This document shows positions 48,266-63,870 of a stretch of DNA of 64,000 nt, one piece after another. Positions within the stretch are counted from its first letter, which is position 1. The number at the start of each line of letters is the position of its first letter. Source of the DNA: Synchiropus splendidus (lineage: Eukaryota; Chordata; Actinopteri; Syngnathiformes; Callionymidae); NCBI RefSeq assembly GCF_027744825.2, contig NC_071338.1, forward strand, positions 29,617,501 through 29,681,500. Reading direction: 5' to 3'. Both the position numbers and the translations under genes were made by a program. The notes under the pieces were generated by a model. That model was not told where the DNA came from, did no database searches, and saw only the letters and a program-made list of their open reading frames with translations.

Positions 48266-50051
48266 CTGGAATAACAGTGAAATATGAGGGTGATTCAATT
48301 TGAGAGGTGATTTTTATAAAAGACAAACAAATAAAAATTCAAGGGGAGTTTCACTAGATGACAACACACATTATTGAGTGTTAGCTAGTAAAAATAATCA
48401 AATAAAAACCAAAAAATGAATCTGTTTTTGTTCTTCTCACTACTATTTAAGTGAGTAAAAACTCATAAAAGAGCATCTAACTTTTAACACCTAAAGAAAA
48501 TATATAATCAAAAACCACGCTGAAACTTTTATGAGAAATGCGATACAGAAGATGAGTTGGTTGCACTCAAATGCAAGTCATCAAGATTTCATTGAAGGTA
48601 TCTCAATGCTCACTTTTATTGGTACCAATATGCTTCCACCGTTATTGTGCTCTGTGGTCTATAAAACACGGTGAAAAAGCTGAACCCATCTAAAATGATC
48701 TCATTTGGATTTCACACTGCCACACTGTCAAGTGCTGACTGAGACAGAAACACAGCCATGTTTGAGAGTAAGTTTTGAAGAAATAAAGGAAACTTCTTTT
48801 GTTCACTGTCTGGTTCGCCAGTGCACCCTCTGACTCGCAAATCATATTACACACTCTTCTCCTTGCTCTTCTGCCATCAACCTTCTACCCCCAATTTTCC
48901 GATAAGGCCTTGCTTCTCAGTGCAACGCAGGCCGCACCCTTGTGTTTGCTCCTCGCCCCCTTCTGTCTGAGTTCTCATTTCTTCATCTGTGCTGCGGCGT
49001 CCTTGTTCGCCTCTCCTTTTCCCCAGCTGTAGTTCTCATTTTAGAATCATCCTTCTTCGATATTTGTCTCCCGTTTAATCTCACAACAATAATGGCTCGC
49101 GGCCAATATCATGAGTTACAAATGCTTGTCATTTTTTACCACAATGTGGTGAGGGGTGGGCAGATGGAGAGGGGCCTGAACGCGGCACGCCAGAGGGAGG
49201 AAGTGACGAGGGACTTTGCTTACAAAATGAAAGGCGTTTTGAAAAGAGACCAGGCAGTGACAGAATTGGAAGTCAGCGTTTCACAGCTGCATCTTTTAAC
49301 TTTGTTGTGGAAAACTTGACAGGGGCCACTGATGCAATTTGGGGTGTGTTGAACCAACAATATTTCAATCTTAGAGTTATAAGGAATATGCTACCAGTGA
49401 TGCTTTTGTCCCCAACATTTCCAGTATTTGGAAGTCACTCAACATTAATGTGAGGTTTTGATTATGTATTAATAGTTTAAATGGGTGAGGAATATTTGGA
49501 ATGAGATGGTGAAAATTTTAGTTGGTAGCCGTCTAACTCCAATAACATCATCACCTTCCGGCTCACTGTCTAACACAAACACACTGAACACCAAACTTTT
49601 TATCCAACACTGCTTGCTCATCATCTCGCCCCACCTCAGGTAGCACATCGCAGTAGCTGCATATGTGCATTAGATTTTTACTATCATACCGCAGGCACAT
49701 ACCACACACTTCTAGCTTTCAGAAACCATTATTATTTTTTCATGTCACCCGCGAATCTAGTCTGTGTTTGGACAGGTGTACTGCAGAAGTGCAGGAGCTA
49801 CCATATACAGTAGATGCAGTCTTGGTTCACTTTCAGATCTCATTTTTAATCCTATGAAAACCATGTCAATATGTCAATGAAGTGTGATTTGGTTTGAAAC
49901 AGGTAAACTGAATTGTAAGTCAGTTACAAAAAAAACAAATATATATATATTTTTTTGCTATGCACAGAAAAACATAAAAATTGCGTTAAATAACTTGAAT
50001 ACAACTTTATTTATAATTTATATAATTCAGTTTGAGTTAATTATAAGTTAC
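48266..50051 (-). other. Intron, no feature recognised
   Basis: 1.8 kb between sushi exons seven and eight of the terminal run. A 125-codon plus-strand frame at 48942-49319 has no recognisable similarity. Confidence 0.6.
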
Positions 50052-50240
50052 CTAAGCAGCGAGGGGTGGGTCTGTCCCAGCGTCCGTCATGTTGACAGGT
50101 GAGGACGGCAGAGCCAAGCAGATAAAAACCTCGTTTACAGTGAATGGCCACGGTGACGCCGTAGCTGAAGACTTCAGGATAGCGGATGCCGGATTGACGT
50201 ACACCGTTCTCCACATGGCCGGGGTCTGAACAGTTCACCA
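50052..50240 (-). CDS. csmd1: CSMD1 exon: sushi domain, seventh of the terminal run
   Basis: A 189-nt phase 1/1 exon encodes VNCSDPGHVENGVRQSG, then GFYLLGSAVLTCQHDGRWD and PRCL. It has the extra residues before the second cysteine (FSYGVTVAIHC) seen in this CSMD1 domain. NCS is a possible sequon, but its cysteine is structural. The acceptor is TTTCCACAG and the donor GTAACT. Confidence 0.95.
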
Positions 50241-52881
50241 CTGTGGAAAGAGGGAGAGACAAAACACAAATTTTAGATTGTTTAATTACACTATTAAGTA
50301 AATAGTAAAACCTCTATAAAGTGATTGAATAATGAGTTTTTATTTCTCATAAATTTAAATTGTTCTCAAAGCCAAAGACAGAATACAAAGATTGCCATCT
50401 AGAGGGCTCAGAAAATGTGTGTTTCAGTGTTTCATAATGTTTCAATACCCCTGTCGCTTCCACAGGTTTGGGAACCTTAAGTAAATCAGCTCCTCGGAAA
50501 CAGGATATTAAATACATTTTAAAATGTGAGGATGGTCGGTTTTGTTGTTGGTACTGAGGCAGTTTGCTTCCTCCTCTCACCCGTACTTCTCAACCCAACT
50601 TCTCTACCTCCGTGTGTGAAAGTCCAACCCCAGTACAGTTTTACTCTCTGTGTGACACCAGGGAGAGCTGCGATCCTTACGACTGTGCCCACCGGGGACA
50701 TGGTGGGGGTCTGTGTGTGACAGCCACTGGGAAAAGAGAATACATTTCTGCCTCATAAATGACAGCTGCTGCTGAGCGAAGACAACGGCAGCATCAGGAA
50801 AGTGAAACGGAGATGACTGACTGAGATGAAGCAAGAGGGTATCTGTTTATTGGAATCCCGCTTGACCAACTCTACCGTATTGATCTGCTCACATGAGTGA
50901 GTGTTTTAGCATATCATCGCACGACCAGCTATCAGACATCTGGGGAGACTGTCCGTGTGACTTCTACGCTTGGTTAGCAGAGAGAAGGATCGTCTCTCAG
51001 GACGTGAAACTGAGCGCGTGCATGGATTTCCTAGCTGCTCACAATCCTGGCAAACCACAGTGATTTTGATGGAATTCTTTTCTTACTTTACCAGTGGGAT
51101 ATTCCATCCACCACACTCCTCACACATTGCTGTTTCAGCTTCGGTAAGGATGCAGTCGAACGTGATCGAACATGAAATATTAAAGACTCAGTAGATGTAT
51201 CTTAAAGATGGAGCAGGACTGGGTGTCCCGTGATCGTTCAAAAGAGATCTTCTAACAGCTGACCAACACTTCCTGCACCTCAGTGACATTACATTGTTGA
51301 ACGGCAATGTTTGAAGGTTTGACATTGAGGTCAACAATGATTGGTTGGTTTATAGCAGTGCTTCTCAATTATTATCTGTTGCACCCCCTCAGGAATTAGT
51401 ATACGTTTCTCGCCCCACCAACTCTCCTCCGCCTCTGTACATACCTGTCGTGTCATTTGTCAGTAAAATTACTATAAGTACACCTCTGCATAACATTGTA
51501 TCCTTGTAAACATTAAGGAAAAGAAAAAAGAAAGTAATATAGATCAAGTCACAATAAAGAATAACTTTATTAATGTTTTTGTAAGAAACAGAAAAGACTT
51601 AAAGTGCAAATTACACTTTATTCTAGTACGGCGAAAAAGTATGTTGCCGAGGTCACATGCGCCCTCCTGGCCTTGTTCTGCTCCCCCTCCATGGAGGCCC
51701 TCCCCACTATTTGAGAAGGACTGGTTTATAGGAAAGCCCTTTCTTTACAAAACATGCCAGACTGAAACAAGATAACAAAGCATGGGGTCTATAGGCGTCC
51801 TCTGGTTCCATTATGACACATCGCCACTTGTGCACCGCAGGATCAGTGGGTGTTTCGGCCTTTTATCAGAATACATCCTGAGCCGAGGCTGACACAGCCT
51901 GACCCTTCTGTATCATCCACAGCCAGTGGCTGCTTCATGGGGTATCTGCATTCCTTGACAATCCTCTGCTGGACCTCACCTCTGATTCCTACTTCTTCAG
52001 TAGCTGTATAAGCAGAACAAGCCACGAAGCCGCTACAGGCCACTTCGACTGGATGCAATTGCACACAGCGGCTCAGCACGCAGGCTGGCATATCTGGGCT
52101 TTCTCCTTCGGCACTTTTCATCAATGGATTCTTCCCATGGACGTGTCAATGCCATAACAACAATCAGATCTGGGCGCAGGTTGGTTGATCCAGTTTCATT
52201 TGGGAAGGAACAGCAAGTCAGTCATGTAGGTCCACCTGCATGAGCAGGAGGTGTTTATCTGGACATCTGTTTCACGCCCTACCCAAGGAACGCACGGTCA
52301 TTCTCTAGTGGTGCCGCCAAACACTGGAGAAACAGCACTGAGTAGTGGACCCAGGTGTATCTGCCTTGTGCGAGACTGGTCATGTAACCCTTAAGGGTGT
52401 GTTTGAGGATTGCTGGGTATCACACAGGAGACAGGCAGGATCCTCTCCCAGCCAGAGAAGTGAGCTGACTGGAGAGAGCAGGATGAGAGTAAAGTTCAAA
52501 ATATTGGGCTCTGTGTTCCAGGTGCTTGCCACTCATCCATTGCATCCAACATCCTTGCCAGGTTTGATCCACAGCGATGGTGCAGATCTTCAATGACTAG
52601 GTGGTAGCCCTCTGTCTGGGTGTTGTTGTTCCCCAAACTAAATCCCATCTGCCAAACTGTACTTGGCACAGTATGTCACAATGTCTCAGGTCTCCACTTC
52701 CTTCCTTTGGATCACCGTTCACAATGCAGTCACATTGTTTAAAAATGAGACACAATTCTCTATTTAAGGAATTTAGAAAGCTCATTTCCTTGCTGCAGTT
52801 TCTTTGCTTTTTTTATTGTCGGACATAACATGGTGCCAGTGTAAAGGTAAAAAAACAAAATAGTTTTTGAGGGTTTCTGAC
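50241..52881 (-). other. Intron (2.6 kb) with one intact MITE
   Basis: Contains the 368-bp hAT-like MITE (51356-51723) and a small MITE-related fragment near 50390-50450. No exon seen. Confidence 0.7.
51356..51723. mobile_element. 368-bp hAT-like MITE with a perfect 8-bp target-site duplication
   Basis: The left end CAGTGCTTCTCAATTATT and the inverse complement of the right end, CAGTCCTTCTCAAATAGTGG, form terminal inverted repeats of the CAGTGGTTCTCAA type known from hAT-Charlie elements. GTTTATAG flanks it exactly on both sides (51348-51355 and 51724-51731). No coding capacity. Confidence 0.9.
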
Positions 52882-53349
<468 letters not shown>

Positions 53350-53388
53350 TTATGTCCCACAACGCCGCAAAAAAGAACCCAAAATAAA

Positions 53389-53610
53389 TAGTGTTGGCCT
53401 GATGAGGCTTCATGAAACAGTGTGTTCAAAGTCAGAGCCCACCAGATGGCACTCTCTGCTCTAAAATGTTTAGATTTTAAAAAGCACTTCAATGAAACCT
53501 TGCATTATTTTTAAACCAACGGTGCCAAATTCTGAGCACTGAAAATATTGACTGTTTTTTATCTGGATCAGTCTAGTTCATATAAAGTGACCATTGTGAT
53601 GGGCTAAGCA
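53389..53610. mobile_element. hAT-like MITE, copy 4, right end degraded
   Basis: The left end TAGTGTTGGCCTGATGAGGC is followed by CTTCATGAAACAGTGT and by the ACTCTCTGCTCTAAAAT segment shared with copy 1. The right end does not match the family terminus cleanly. A related short fragment, CCATCTAGAGGGCTCAGAAA, occurs near 50395. Confidence 0.65.
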
Positions 53611-53888
53611 GTAAGGACCCCCCAAAATAAAATATTTAACCGTCAATCTCTAACATGGCATGTTGGCAGAGTGGCTCAAAAATAATCATTATCCAATTTT
53701 CTACAATATGATGTGCTAGGTTTAAGCAAGGTTATCAAAACAGGAATGAAAATTTGAAGAGCTGCCGAGCCATAAAATGATTATTTACTTATCAATCTGG
53801 TTGACTCAAGGAAAAAAAAAAGACAGCGACTGGCACGTGCAATGTTTTTTTTTTTTTTTTTTCCTGTGCACATATTATCAGTGAGAAA

Positions 53889-54112
53889 GAATCTTGATGC
53901 AAATTCCTGTTGCATTGGTTGCCAAACTTTATCCTGAGTGACATTATTGCACTATTATTTATTCATTTTTATTTTTATTTTTCTGTATATATGTTGGTTA
54001 AAAGAAGAAGCAGGAGATAAACCCTGATATTAAATGACTGTGGCATTTAATTCACAATATTCTGGGCGACATGAAAGATAATCCTAATGAAGTACATTTG
54101 AGACTTTTATTT
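53889..54112 (+). repeat. Intronic direct repeat, copy 1
   Basis: Shares ordered blocks with 55989-56256: GAATCTTGATGCAA, CTTCCTGTTGCA-like text, TCCTGAGTGACATTATTGCA, AAAGAAGAAGCAGGAGATAA, AATTCACAATATTCTGGGCG and TCCTAATGAAGTACATTT. It lies in the intron between the fourth and fifth terminal sushi exons. Confidence 0.85.
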
Positions 54113-54818
54113 TTTCTATTTTATTCTTCATAATTACCTCAATAACGTGAATTCTGTTTGAATATTCAAATATAGTGAGCGGTGGACCAACATGTCAGAA
54201 ACACAGAACTCTAGCCATAATAGGTGAAATATTTAGGTCCTCATCAGTGTCAGAGAGGAGGCTAGAGTTGCATCGACAAGTCCATCCAGGCTTTGTGTCT
54301 CATCTCTGTACATTTTTAATGCAGGATCAGATTGTGCCGATATTTACATGACCTTACCCACAAAAACAGCTCCCACTCTTTAACCACGGACTTGAGATTC
54401 CATTTTAAAACTTATTTTAACCCAGTGGCAGACCCTCGGTAACCCAATCTCACCATCCACACGACGTCGATATCTCTTTACTATTCACCCCTACAGGCAT
54501 ATGTGACTGAGTTCAGCTACTCCTGCTTACGAAGCGAGGCTGAATCGCTGCATTATAGAACACCATTAATCAAATGTTTTGACTGCTCAAGGATTATATG
54601 GAATTTAAAATGAGATAAGATTATTTGACTATGTGACGTGCGTGGACTGTTCGTCTAGCAGTGCTAATTTCTGCAGAATCAACCTTGACACACGCAGGAC
54701 CCGCATGGATTAATAAAGCGCATAACTAAAAGATAAATATCTTACATGGCTTTTCATGAAGGAATCAGTTCAATTCATTGAGATAAAACCTTGTTAATAC
54801 CTCGGGGAATCACTGTCA

Positions 54819-55466
<648 letters not shown>

Positions 55467-55664
55467 TCTTGCATGTTGCTGGGTTATCAGACCCCTCCCA
55501 CGTCCCGTTGGCAAGGCAGCGAAGCGTCCTATGTCCCATTCCTAGCGAGTATCCCATGGAGCATTCCAGCATCACCATGGAGCTGAACTCTCCAAGCCGA
55601 CCAGAGAGAAGACGGTAGTTCATGTGCTCGGATAACACACCCTCAACACTTGGGCAGTGAACAG
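55467..55664 (-). CDS. csmd1: CSMD1 exon: sushi domain, third of the terminal run
   Basis: At 198 nt this is the longest exon in the window, phase 1/1. It encodes VHCPSVEGVLSEHMNYRLL, then LECSMGYSL and LRCLANGTWEGSDNPATCK. Four cysteines and the tryptophan are present. The acceptor lies after a run of seven thymines (minus strand) and the donor is GTAAGT. Confidence 0.94.
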
Positions 55665-56917
55665 CTGAAAAAAATGCAGTGCAGAAATCAACAAAGGCAC
55701 AATCAATTTTACAGTACTTTTCTTGAGTTAAGCTTTCGACAAAGAGTTATTCAAAGTTTGGCTGGAACTTAAGCTGCGTCACGCAGTCCTCCCCACTGAG
55801 ACATCAGAGCCGGTAGATTAGTCGCCCGCGATGCCAGAGAGGATTGCAGTGCAGTTGTCTGCTTGTAGTGTGACCTGACTTCTAAAAAAGTGAAGATTTA
55901 TGGGGACGTCAATCAACACTCATCTGTCGTCTTGAAATATCTGGATATGACCAGAATGGAGGGGCGCGTGAAGCCAAAATGGATTGGAAAGAATCTTGAT
56001 GCAACTTCCTGTTGCACTGGTTGCCAAACTTGATCCTGAGTGACATTATTGCATACAAGCATGCATGTTTTATTTATTATTTATTCATTTTTATTGTATT
56101 TTTTACATATATATATGCTGTGTTTCTAATGGTTAAAAGAAGAAGCAGGAGATAAACCTTGATGTTAAATTACTGTGCTGTTTAATTCACAATATTCTGG
56201 GCGACATGAAAGACAAATAATCCTAATGAAGTACATTTCAGACTTTTATTTTGTCTTGAAAACTGGGTAATGCTAAAGTTGTGGTCACACGGTGCAAGTC
56301 TCATAAAGCAGAGCAACAGTTAAGGCTCTCTTAAGCCTTTTTCATTCCAGATTAAACAAGGCTCAGTAATACATATTCAATAAATGTGTATCCAATGTGA
56401 ACTCTATTTTGTGTCTGGCCACCTCCTGTGATACGAGTTTGGATTTGGATTTACATTAAAGCAGAGCAATCAAGGAGCCACATTAGATTCTGCGATTGTT
56501 GTGAGATGCAAAAGCCAATCTTGGCAGAGGGTGAGAAGACAAAGAGTCAAAAGAATCAACTTTAAATTTAGTTACTGAAATATTAGATAAAAAGGGAAAG
56601 AATTTCACTGAAAGATTTGCATTTTAAATCATAAATGTTAGGATGTCTGGGCAACAGACTCATTGAAAAACTTAACCATAATAAAGCATATTTACAAAGG
56701 CTGTATAAAAAAGTAATGACATAAAATAATGGGATAAAAAAGCCATTATAAAGGATAATAACTACTCCCATTTATTTTTTTAAATGAGCATTAATTTAAT
56801 ATTTTGAGATAAGTATTAAAAAAAACTGGCGAAACAGCTTGTGATTAGTTTATTTTGCAGTTTTGCGCTGACCTTGTGAAGGCTGCAAAATAAAAGGCAT
56901 GATCCTGCGATACTCAC
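55665..56917 (-). other. Intron between sushi exons two and three of the terminal run
   Basis: 1.25 kb holding direct repeat copy 2 (55989-56256). The rest is AT-rich. Confidence 0.7.
55989..56256 (+). repeat. Intronic direct repeat, copy 2
   Basis: Same orientation and block order as 53889-54112, with several small insertions including an ATACAAGCATGCATGTTTTA segment. It lies in the intron between the second and third terminal sushi exons. It could be a dispersed repeat or a duplicated intron piece. Confidence 0.85.
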
Positions 56918-57103
56918 ACAGGCATCTTGGGGCCGTTCCAGCGTTACTCCAGGTTCCGTCCTCCAAACACACGGCGGTTATTGGGAGGCTAGAGTCGAGG
57001 TGGTAACCGTGGTTACACTGGTATGTCACCTGACTTCCCACAGTGTACTGGAAGGCATGGAAGCTGCCATTACCAGGCGACTGAGGAATGCCACATGACA
57101 TAG
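56918..57103 (-). CDS. csmd1: CSMD1 exon: sushi domain, second of the terminal run
   Basis: A 186-nt phase 1/1 exon encodes AMSCGIPQSPGNGSFHA through WSNAGTAPRCL. All four sushi cysteines and the tryptophan are present, with an NGS sequon. The SCGIP.SPGNGSF motif is characteristic of this CSMD1 position. The acceptor is CTCCCTCAG and the donor GTGAGT. Confidence 0.95.
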
Positions 57104-57175
57104 CTGAGGGAGAGAATAAAGACACTCGGTTGAATGAAATGCCAGCAACACCTTTTTTTCCATTTAGGATGGTAC

Positions 57176-57364
57176 CTTGGCAGAAAGGTGCAGGTGCATC
57201 CCACTGGAACAGCCCATTGAGGTGGAGCCTGCAGGTTGCGTTGGCGCTGCCAACCAGCCGATATCCGCGGTTGCAGTAGAACTGCAGCCTGCTGCCTGGA
57301 TGGAGTCTGGTTCTGTTGAGCACACCGCCGTTCGCTGGTGGATCATTGATGCTGCAGTAACCGG
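57176..57364 (-). CDS. csmd1: CSMD1 exon: sushi domain, first of the terminal run of 15
   Basis: A 189-nt phase 1/1 exon encodes one complete sushi domain with four cysteines (GYCSIND, QFYCNRGY, ATCRLH, PFCQ) and the tryptophan in FQWDAP. Sequons NRT and NAT are present. The donor GTACCA is weak. The 72-bp intron that follows has no stop in frame, so unspliced sequence remains open across it. Confidence 0.94.
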
Positions 57365-59205
<1,841 letters not shown>

Positions 59206-59350
59206 TCAAAGTTGAGAATGGTGACGAGACCGCGAATGAAATGAGTTGCAATGGTCAGTGAAATTTGTCAGCATTGTGTGTCTGTGAGCAAGCCCACTCC
59301 ACAATGGGACTTTCAAAACTGGCCAGCAGAAGTCAGTGCCTGTGTTTTAC

Positions 59351-59422
59351 CATCGAAAATCTCCAACTCATCAAACTGCTTTTCGCTGTGGAACAACTCG
59401 ACATAGATGTTGATGACGTAAC
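59351..59422 (-). CDS. csmd1: CSMD1 exon: middle third of the last CUB domain
   Basis: A 72-nt phase 1/1 exon, the second smallest in the window, encodes GYVINIYVELFHSEKQ followed by FDELEIFDG. The acidic positions in FDELEIFDG lie where calcium-binding CUB domains carry their metal ligands; binding here is inferred. The acceptor is CTTCACCAG and the donor GTAAAA. Confidence 0.92.
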
Positions 59423-59489
59423 CTGGTGAAGAAGAGAATGTTAATGTGGTGTATTTCATCGTGAAGATGTCACACTGGCTTCTCCTCAC

Positions 59490-59606
59490 CTGGGATCATG
59501 CGCAGCAACCATGAGCAAGTCTGGCTGTTGGGGTAGCTGTTCGGAAACCCGGGACTGAGAATCACCCCTGATGATGAGGAGCGCTCCTCGCTGGCAGGGC
59601 ACTGAG
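59490..59606 (-). CDS. csmd1: CSMD1 exon: N-terminal third of the last CUB domain
   Basis: A 117-nt phase 1/1 exon begins AQCPASEE and contains GVILSPGFPNSYPNSQTC, the CUB opening strand with its paired cysteines. A serine-rich stretch (ERSSSS) precedes it. The acceptor is CCTTTCAG and the donor GTGAGG. The intron to the next exon is only 67 bp. Confidence 0.92.
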
Positions 59607-60385
<779 letters not shown>

Positions 60386-60689
60386 TCAGAAACATTCACC
60401 TTCCAAAAAAAAAAAAAAAAAAAAGCTGCATCATCCTTTTTGAGTTATGACGACTTCCAATGAAATCAATTTCAGGAAAGTGTTGTTGGGAGAATTAGCT
60501 TTTATTTCTCTGCCAAATGTATCTGTAATGACCTGTTAATAATGACTGGCACAAAAAGCACGTTTTTGAGAAGCTAAAAATATTTTTATTGTCTATTGAA
60601 AGGAAATTTAACATGTACTGAATAGACATATTCACGAACAAAAATTCAATGACCATTTAGAAAAAAAAAAACAACAACTTCTCATCTCC

Positions 60690-61140
60690 ATTATCACATC
60701 CATGAACCTCATTAGTTGTCTTAGGCTCCTCCTTCTTCCTATTTCCATTTTCTTCCATTCTTCATGTTCCCTGTCTCTTGTCTCCACGTGACCAAACCAT
60801 CTCAGTCTGGCATCCCAAACCTTGTCTCCAAATTGTTCTACATGAGCTGTCTTTCCAAAATGCTCGCTAAAAAGCTAAACCGTTTTTCACTGCCTCTACT
60901 CCCTGCATCTTCACTTCTCCTTCTGCCTGGCTCTCTCTCATACACACGGCAATAGAATCCAATCGAATCGAATAGAATCAAATGGAATCTAATGGAATAT
61001 AATCTAATTTAATAATAATCATCTACTCTGTCTTGGTCCTATTGATTTTAATGCCTTTTCTCTCCAGATCACTACATCATCAGCAAACATCATAGTTCAT
61101 GGACACGCCTCCCTGACTATACTATACTTCCAGGTTAGGA
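60690..61140 (-). pseudogene. Decayed RTE-like non-LTR retrotransposon, second fragment
   Basis: Minus-strand pieces read MMFADDVVIW near 61095 and DARLRWFGHV near 60800, the FADD box and the RLRWFGHV block near the end of the same type of reverse transcriptase. The part between is deleted or replaced by a GAATC/GAATA-rich tract (about 60950-61010). It is not functional. Confidence 0.7.
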
Positions 61141-62648
61141 GCTTGAGACAATCGGAAACATTCCTAAACTACTCTCACTCCACCCCCACTGACAGTGCTG
61201 TCAAAGTCACTGTCAATAAAACAATGTTTGCAGTGCATAACTTACCCAGTGACACCCATCAATACGCAGGGCAAAAGGATCGCCATCCCATGGCAAACCC
61301 TAGAGCCAACCTGCGTCTTTGCTTTACACTGCGCACCACATCAGGATATGACACAAAACCTCATTATTTGAAATCTCATTGCATCTATAGCTTTGGGAGT
61401 GAGAACGTGTTTCGACCTCGCAAGTTGATGCAATAGCTAACATTACTAGAGCTTAAATAAATAATGTCTGCATCACTAAATCTATATCCACAGCAATAAA
61501 TAGACATTTCTATCCTGTAAAACCCACAAGTCATGGTTTCAGGTTCTGTCCCAGTTTCAGGACTCGCTTTTACTTAATTAACACACAAAGTTGCTCAGGT
61601 CTGACAGACACACAAGTACACACAGATGAAGTCCAGCTGGGGATTATTTTTGACATTCATTTCTGAGTCATCAAGAGCTAAAAATGGGACAAAACACTGT
61701 GTCAGTGAACAGGATGAAGTAATGACTCATCACTAGATGGGACTCCACCCAATAAAATTTGCCATTAAACAGCTCATCAAACCAAACATATCATACCATT
61801 TTGACTCGAGAGCGCCACCGAGTGAGCTCTGAAAATGAATACAATTTATCATGACCCGTGCTCATTTATTTATTTTTACTTACTTACTTACTGTATTTAT
61901 TACTTTATTTTTCTTATGTGTCTAATTATTCTTTTAGAACATGACGTGCTGTAGACATTGTCAATATTGAAAATTCACTTTCAAAAAGAACCCAGCCCTA
62001 ACCACCGACGCGTGACTCTGCCACCAGATAGCAAGTGTGAGATGAACATTTCTAAATCTGCTGGAGATGGAAAGTGGTCATGGCTAAAAAGGTGTTGAAT
62101 CAAACATGCCGCCCAAGCGTGTCACAGCCTTCAGCTTTTCACACTTACTCTACTTATCCAGGTCCTTGACTTTCACCATTAGGTAAGGTTTTTTTTTCCC
62201 CCTCCTTTTGAAGTCTTTCCACCAGAGGGGGAGAGAATATTCTGGCTGTCCCTATTTGCTCTAGTTTCAAAAACACGCTCCGCAATCGTAGATAAGAGGT
62301 GCTCATTATCATTCTAGGTGCGAAGACCAAGATAAATTTGTGCATCAAAGTCAGCCGTCATATCAGTTTTCATCAGGTGGATGGCATCAGATAAGGTTTT
62401 CATCTGGACTTAATACATGATCTCTACTCTGGCAAGATTTAGTCAGACTTCAAAGAGAACTATAAGCTAGCCTTCCCAGCTTTTCAGAGAGTGCAGTGTA
62501 CCATAACACTGTAAGTACAAACCGCTGCCTTTTTTAAACCACACTTGTGTAATCAATGAAGATTTGGTTGTAATAACAGGCACAATAGAATATAAAGGCA
62601 ATGATTTATTGCCTAAGCCTATTCTCCCAATTTAGGGCTGATATTTTT

Positions 62649-62801
<153 letters not shown>

Positions 62802-63255
62802 CCTGATACAATTTAATAATAAAAAAAATCAAATTATTGTTTCAACTTTGATCTTATAATCTTTCACACAACTCAAACAGTATTCAGTGAGTGCAGAGGT
62901 CTGCCAAGCAGCTCACCTCCAACGTTATTGACATCCATTATTCCTGACCTTTTGCTTCCACAGACACAAGGAAGTCGCTTTATTGACTTGTTTGCACAGT
63001 GTGCTGTTTAATTAGGTCCTTTTTGCTTTGTTTTTTAATGGTTGGGCACAATTAGCAGGGGGAGACAAAAACCTACTGCGGCCCTTTGTGGAACTAATTG
63101 CTCTAGTTAATAATAGTTTGTCAATATTAAAAGTCAAGGTACCATCACAGATGAGTTTTTTTCCCCTAACTTTGTCTCCCTTTTGGGTATATTTGTGTAT
63201 TTGTTAAGCAATATTCCGTGTGGACGTGAATCTGTCAATGAAACTGGATTTTTAC

Positions 63256-63336
63256 CTATCAGGAAGTCGTCATCTTCATGGATTATCTCAGCGTTGTCCA
63301 CAACAGGCGGCGGAGGGCATTTCTTCAGACGGTATG
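63256..63336 (-). CDS. csmd1: CSMD1 exon: first half of sushi domain 13
   Basis: An 81-nt phase 1/1 exon encodes YRLKKCPPPPVVDN and the acidic stretch HEDDDFLI. It supplies the first cysteine of a sushi domain whose other three cysteines are in the exon at 60226-60339. The acceptor is CTCTTCAG and the donor GTAAAA. The LKKC and EDDDF motifs are those I associate with this position in CSMD1. It is too short to stand out as an open frame and was found by reading the splice sites. Confidence 0.9.
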
Positions 63337-63870
63337 CTGAAGAGCGTCAAACATCATTTCAGCGTAAACAGGTCATCATATTTAAACTTTAATGGGTACC
63401 ACTCCTACCGCAAATTGTTCTTGACTAGCTAGAAACGTGTTTTCGCTGCAGTGACAATCTGATGTTGCTTGACACCAACAGAGGAACAGCACTTTCTACT
63501 TTCAAGGAGGGCATCTCTCCACCACGAATCTTACTGTCTGTAGTTCTTTCTTTTTTCATCTAACATACTGTCACTGTTCAAGTGAAATCAATTAGAATAC
63601 TGCATCTGTCACAGCAACATCCATAGATTAAATGGCCTTTGATACGCTATATTTTGAATGACATAGTATTTTAGCAGGGTGCTGCAATATAAAACCTACA
63701 AAAGCACATTTAAAATTATGTACAAACAATTGGCATTGTGGAGGGTTTAGGACACTTTTTACCAGTCACATTATTTCAAATCTTCATTATCATTGTTAAA
63801 TACAAATGACTAACATTCAGAGTTGTTTGTGAGCGTTGTTGAGGGTTGCACATTGGTAAACTTTGCTCAC
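63337..63870 (-). other. Intron between CUB 13 and sushi 13, no feature seen
   Basis: 534 bp of unremarkable sequence. Confidence 0.7.

Noticed and set aside
48942..49319. 125-codon plus-strand frame
   Set aside because: No similarity recognised and no supporting splice or promoter signals; probably chance.
61688..61855. Possible fifth MITE copy (ACTCATCACTAG, GAGCGCCACCGAG)
   Set aside because: Only short scattered matches to the family and no paired ends.
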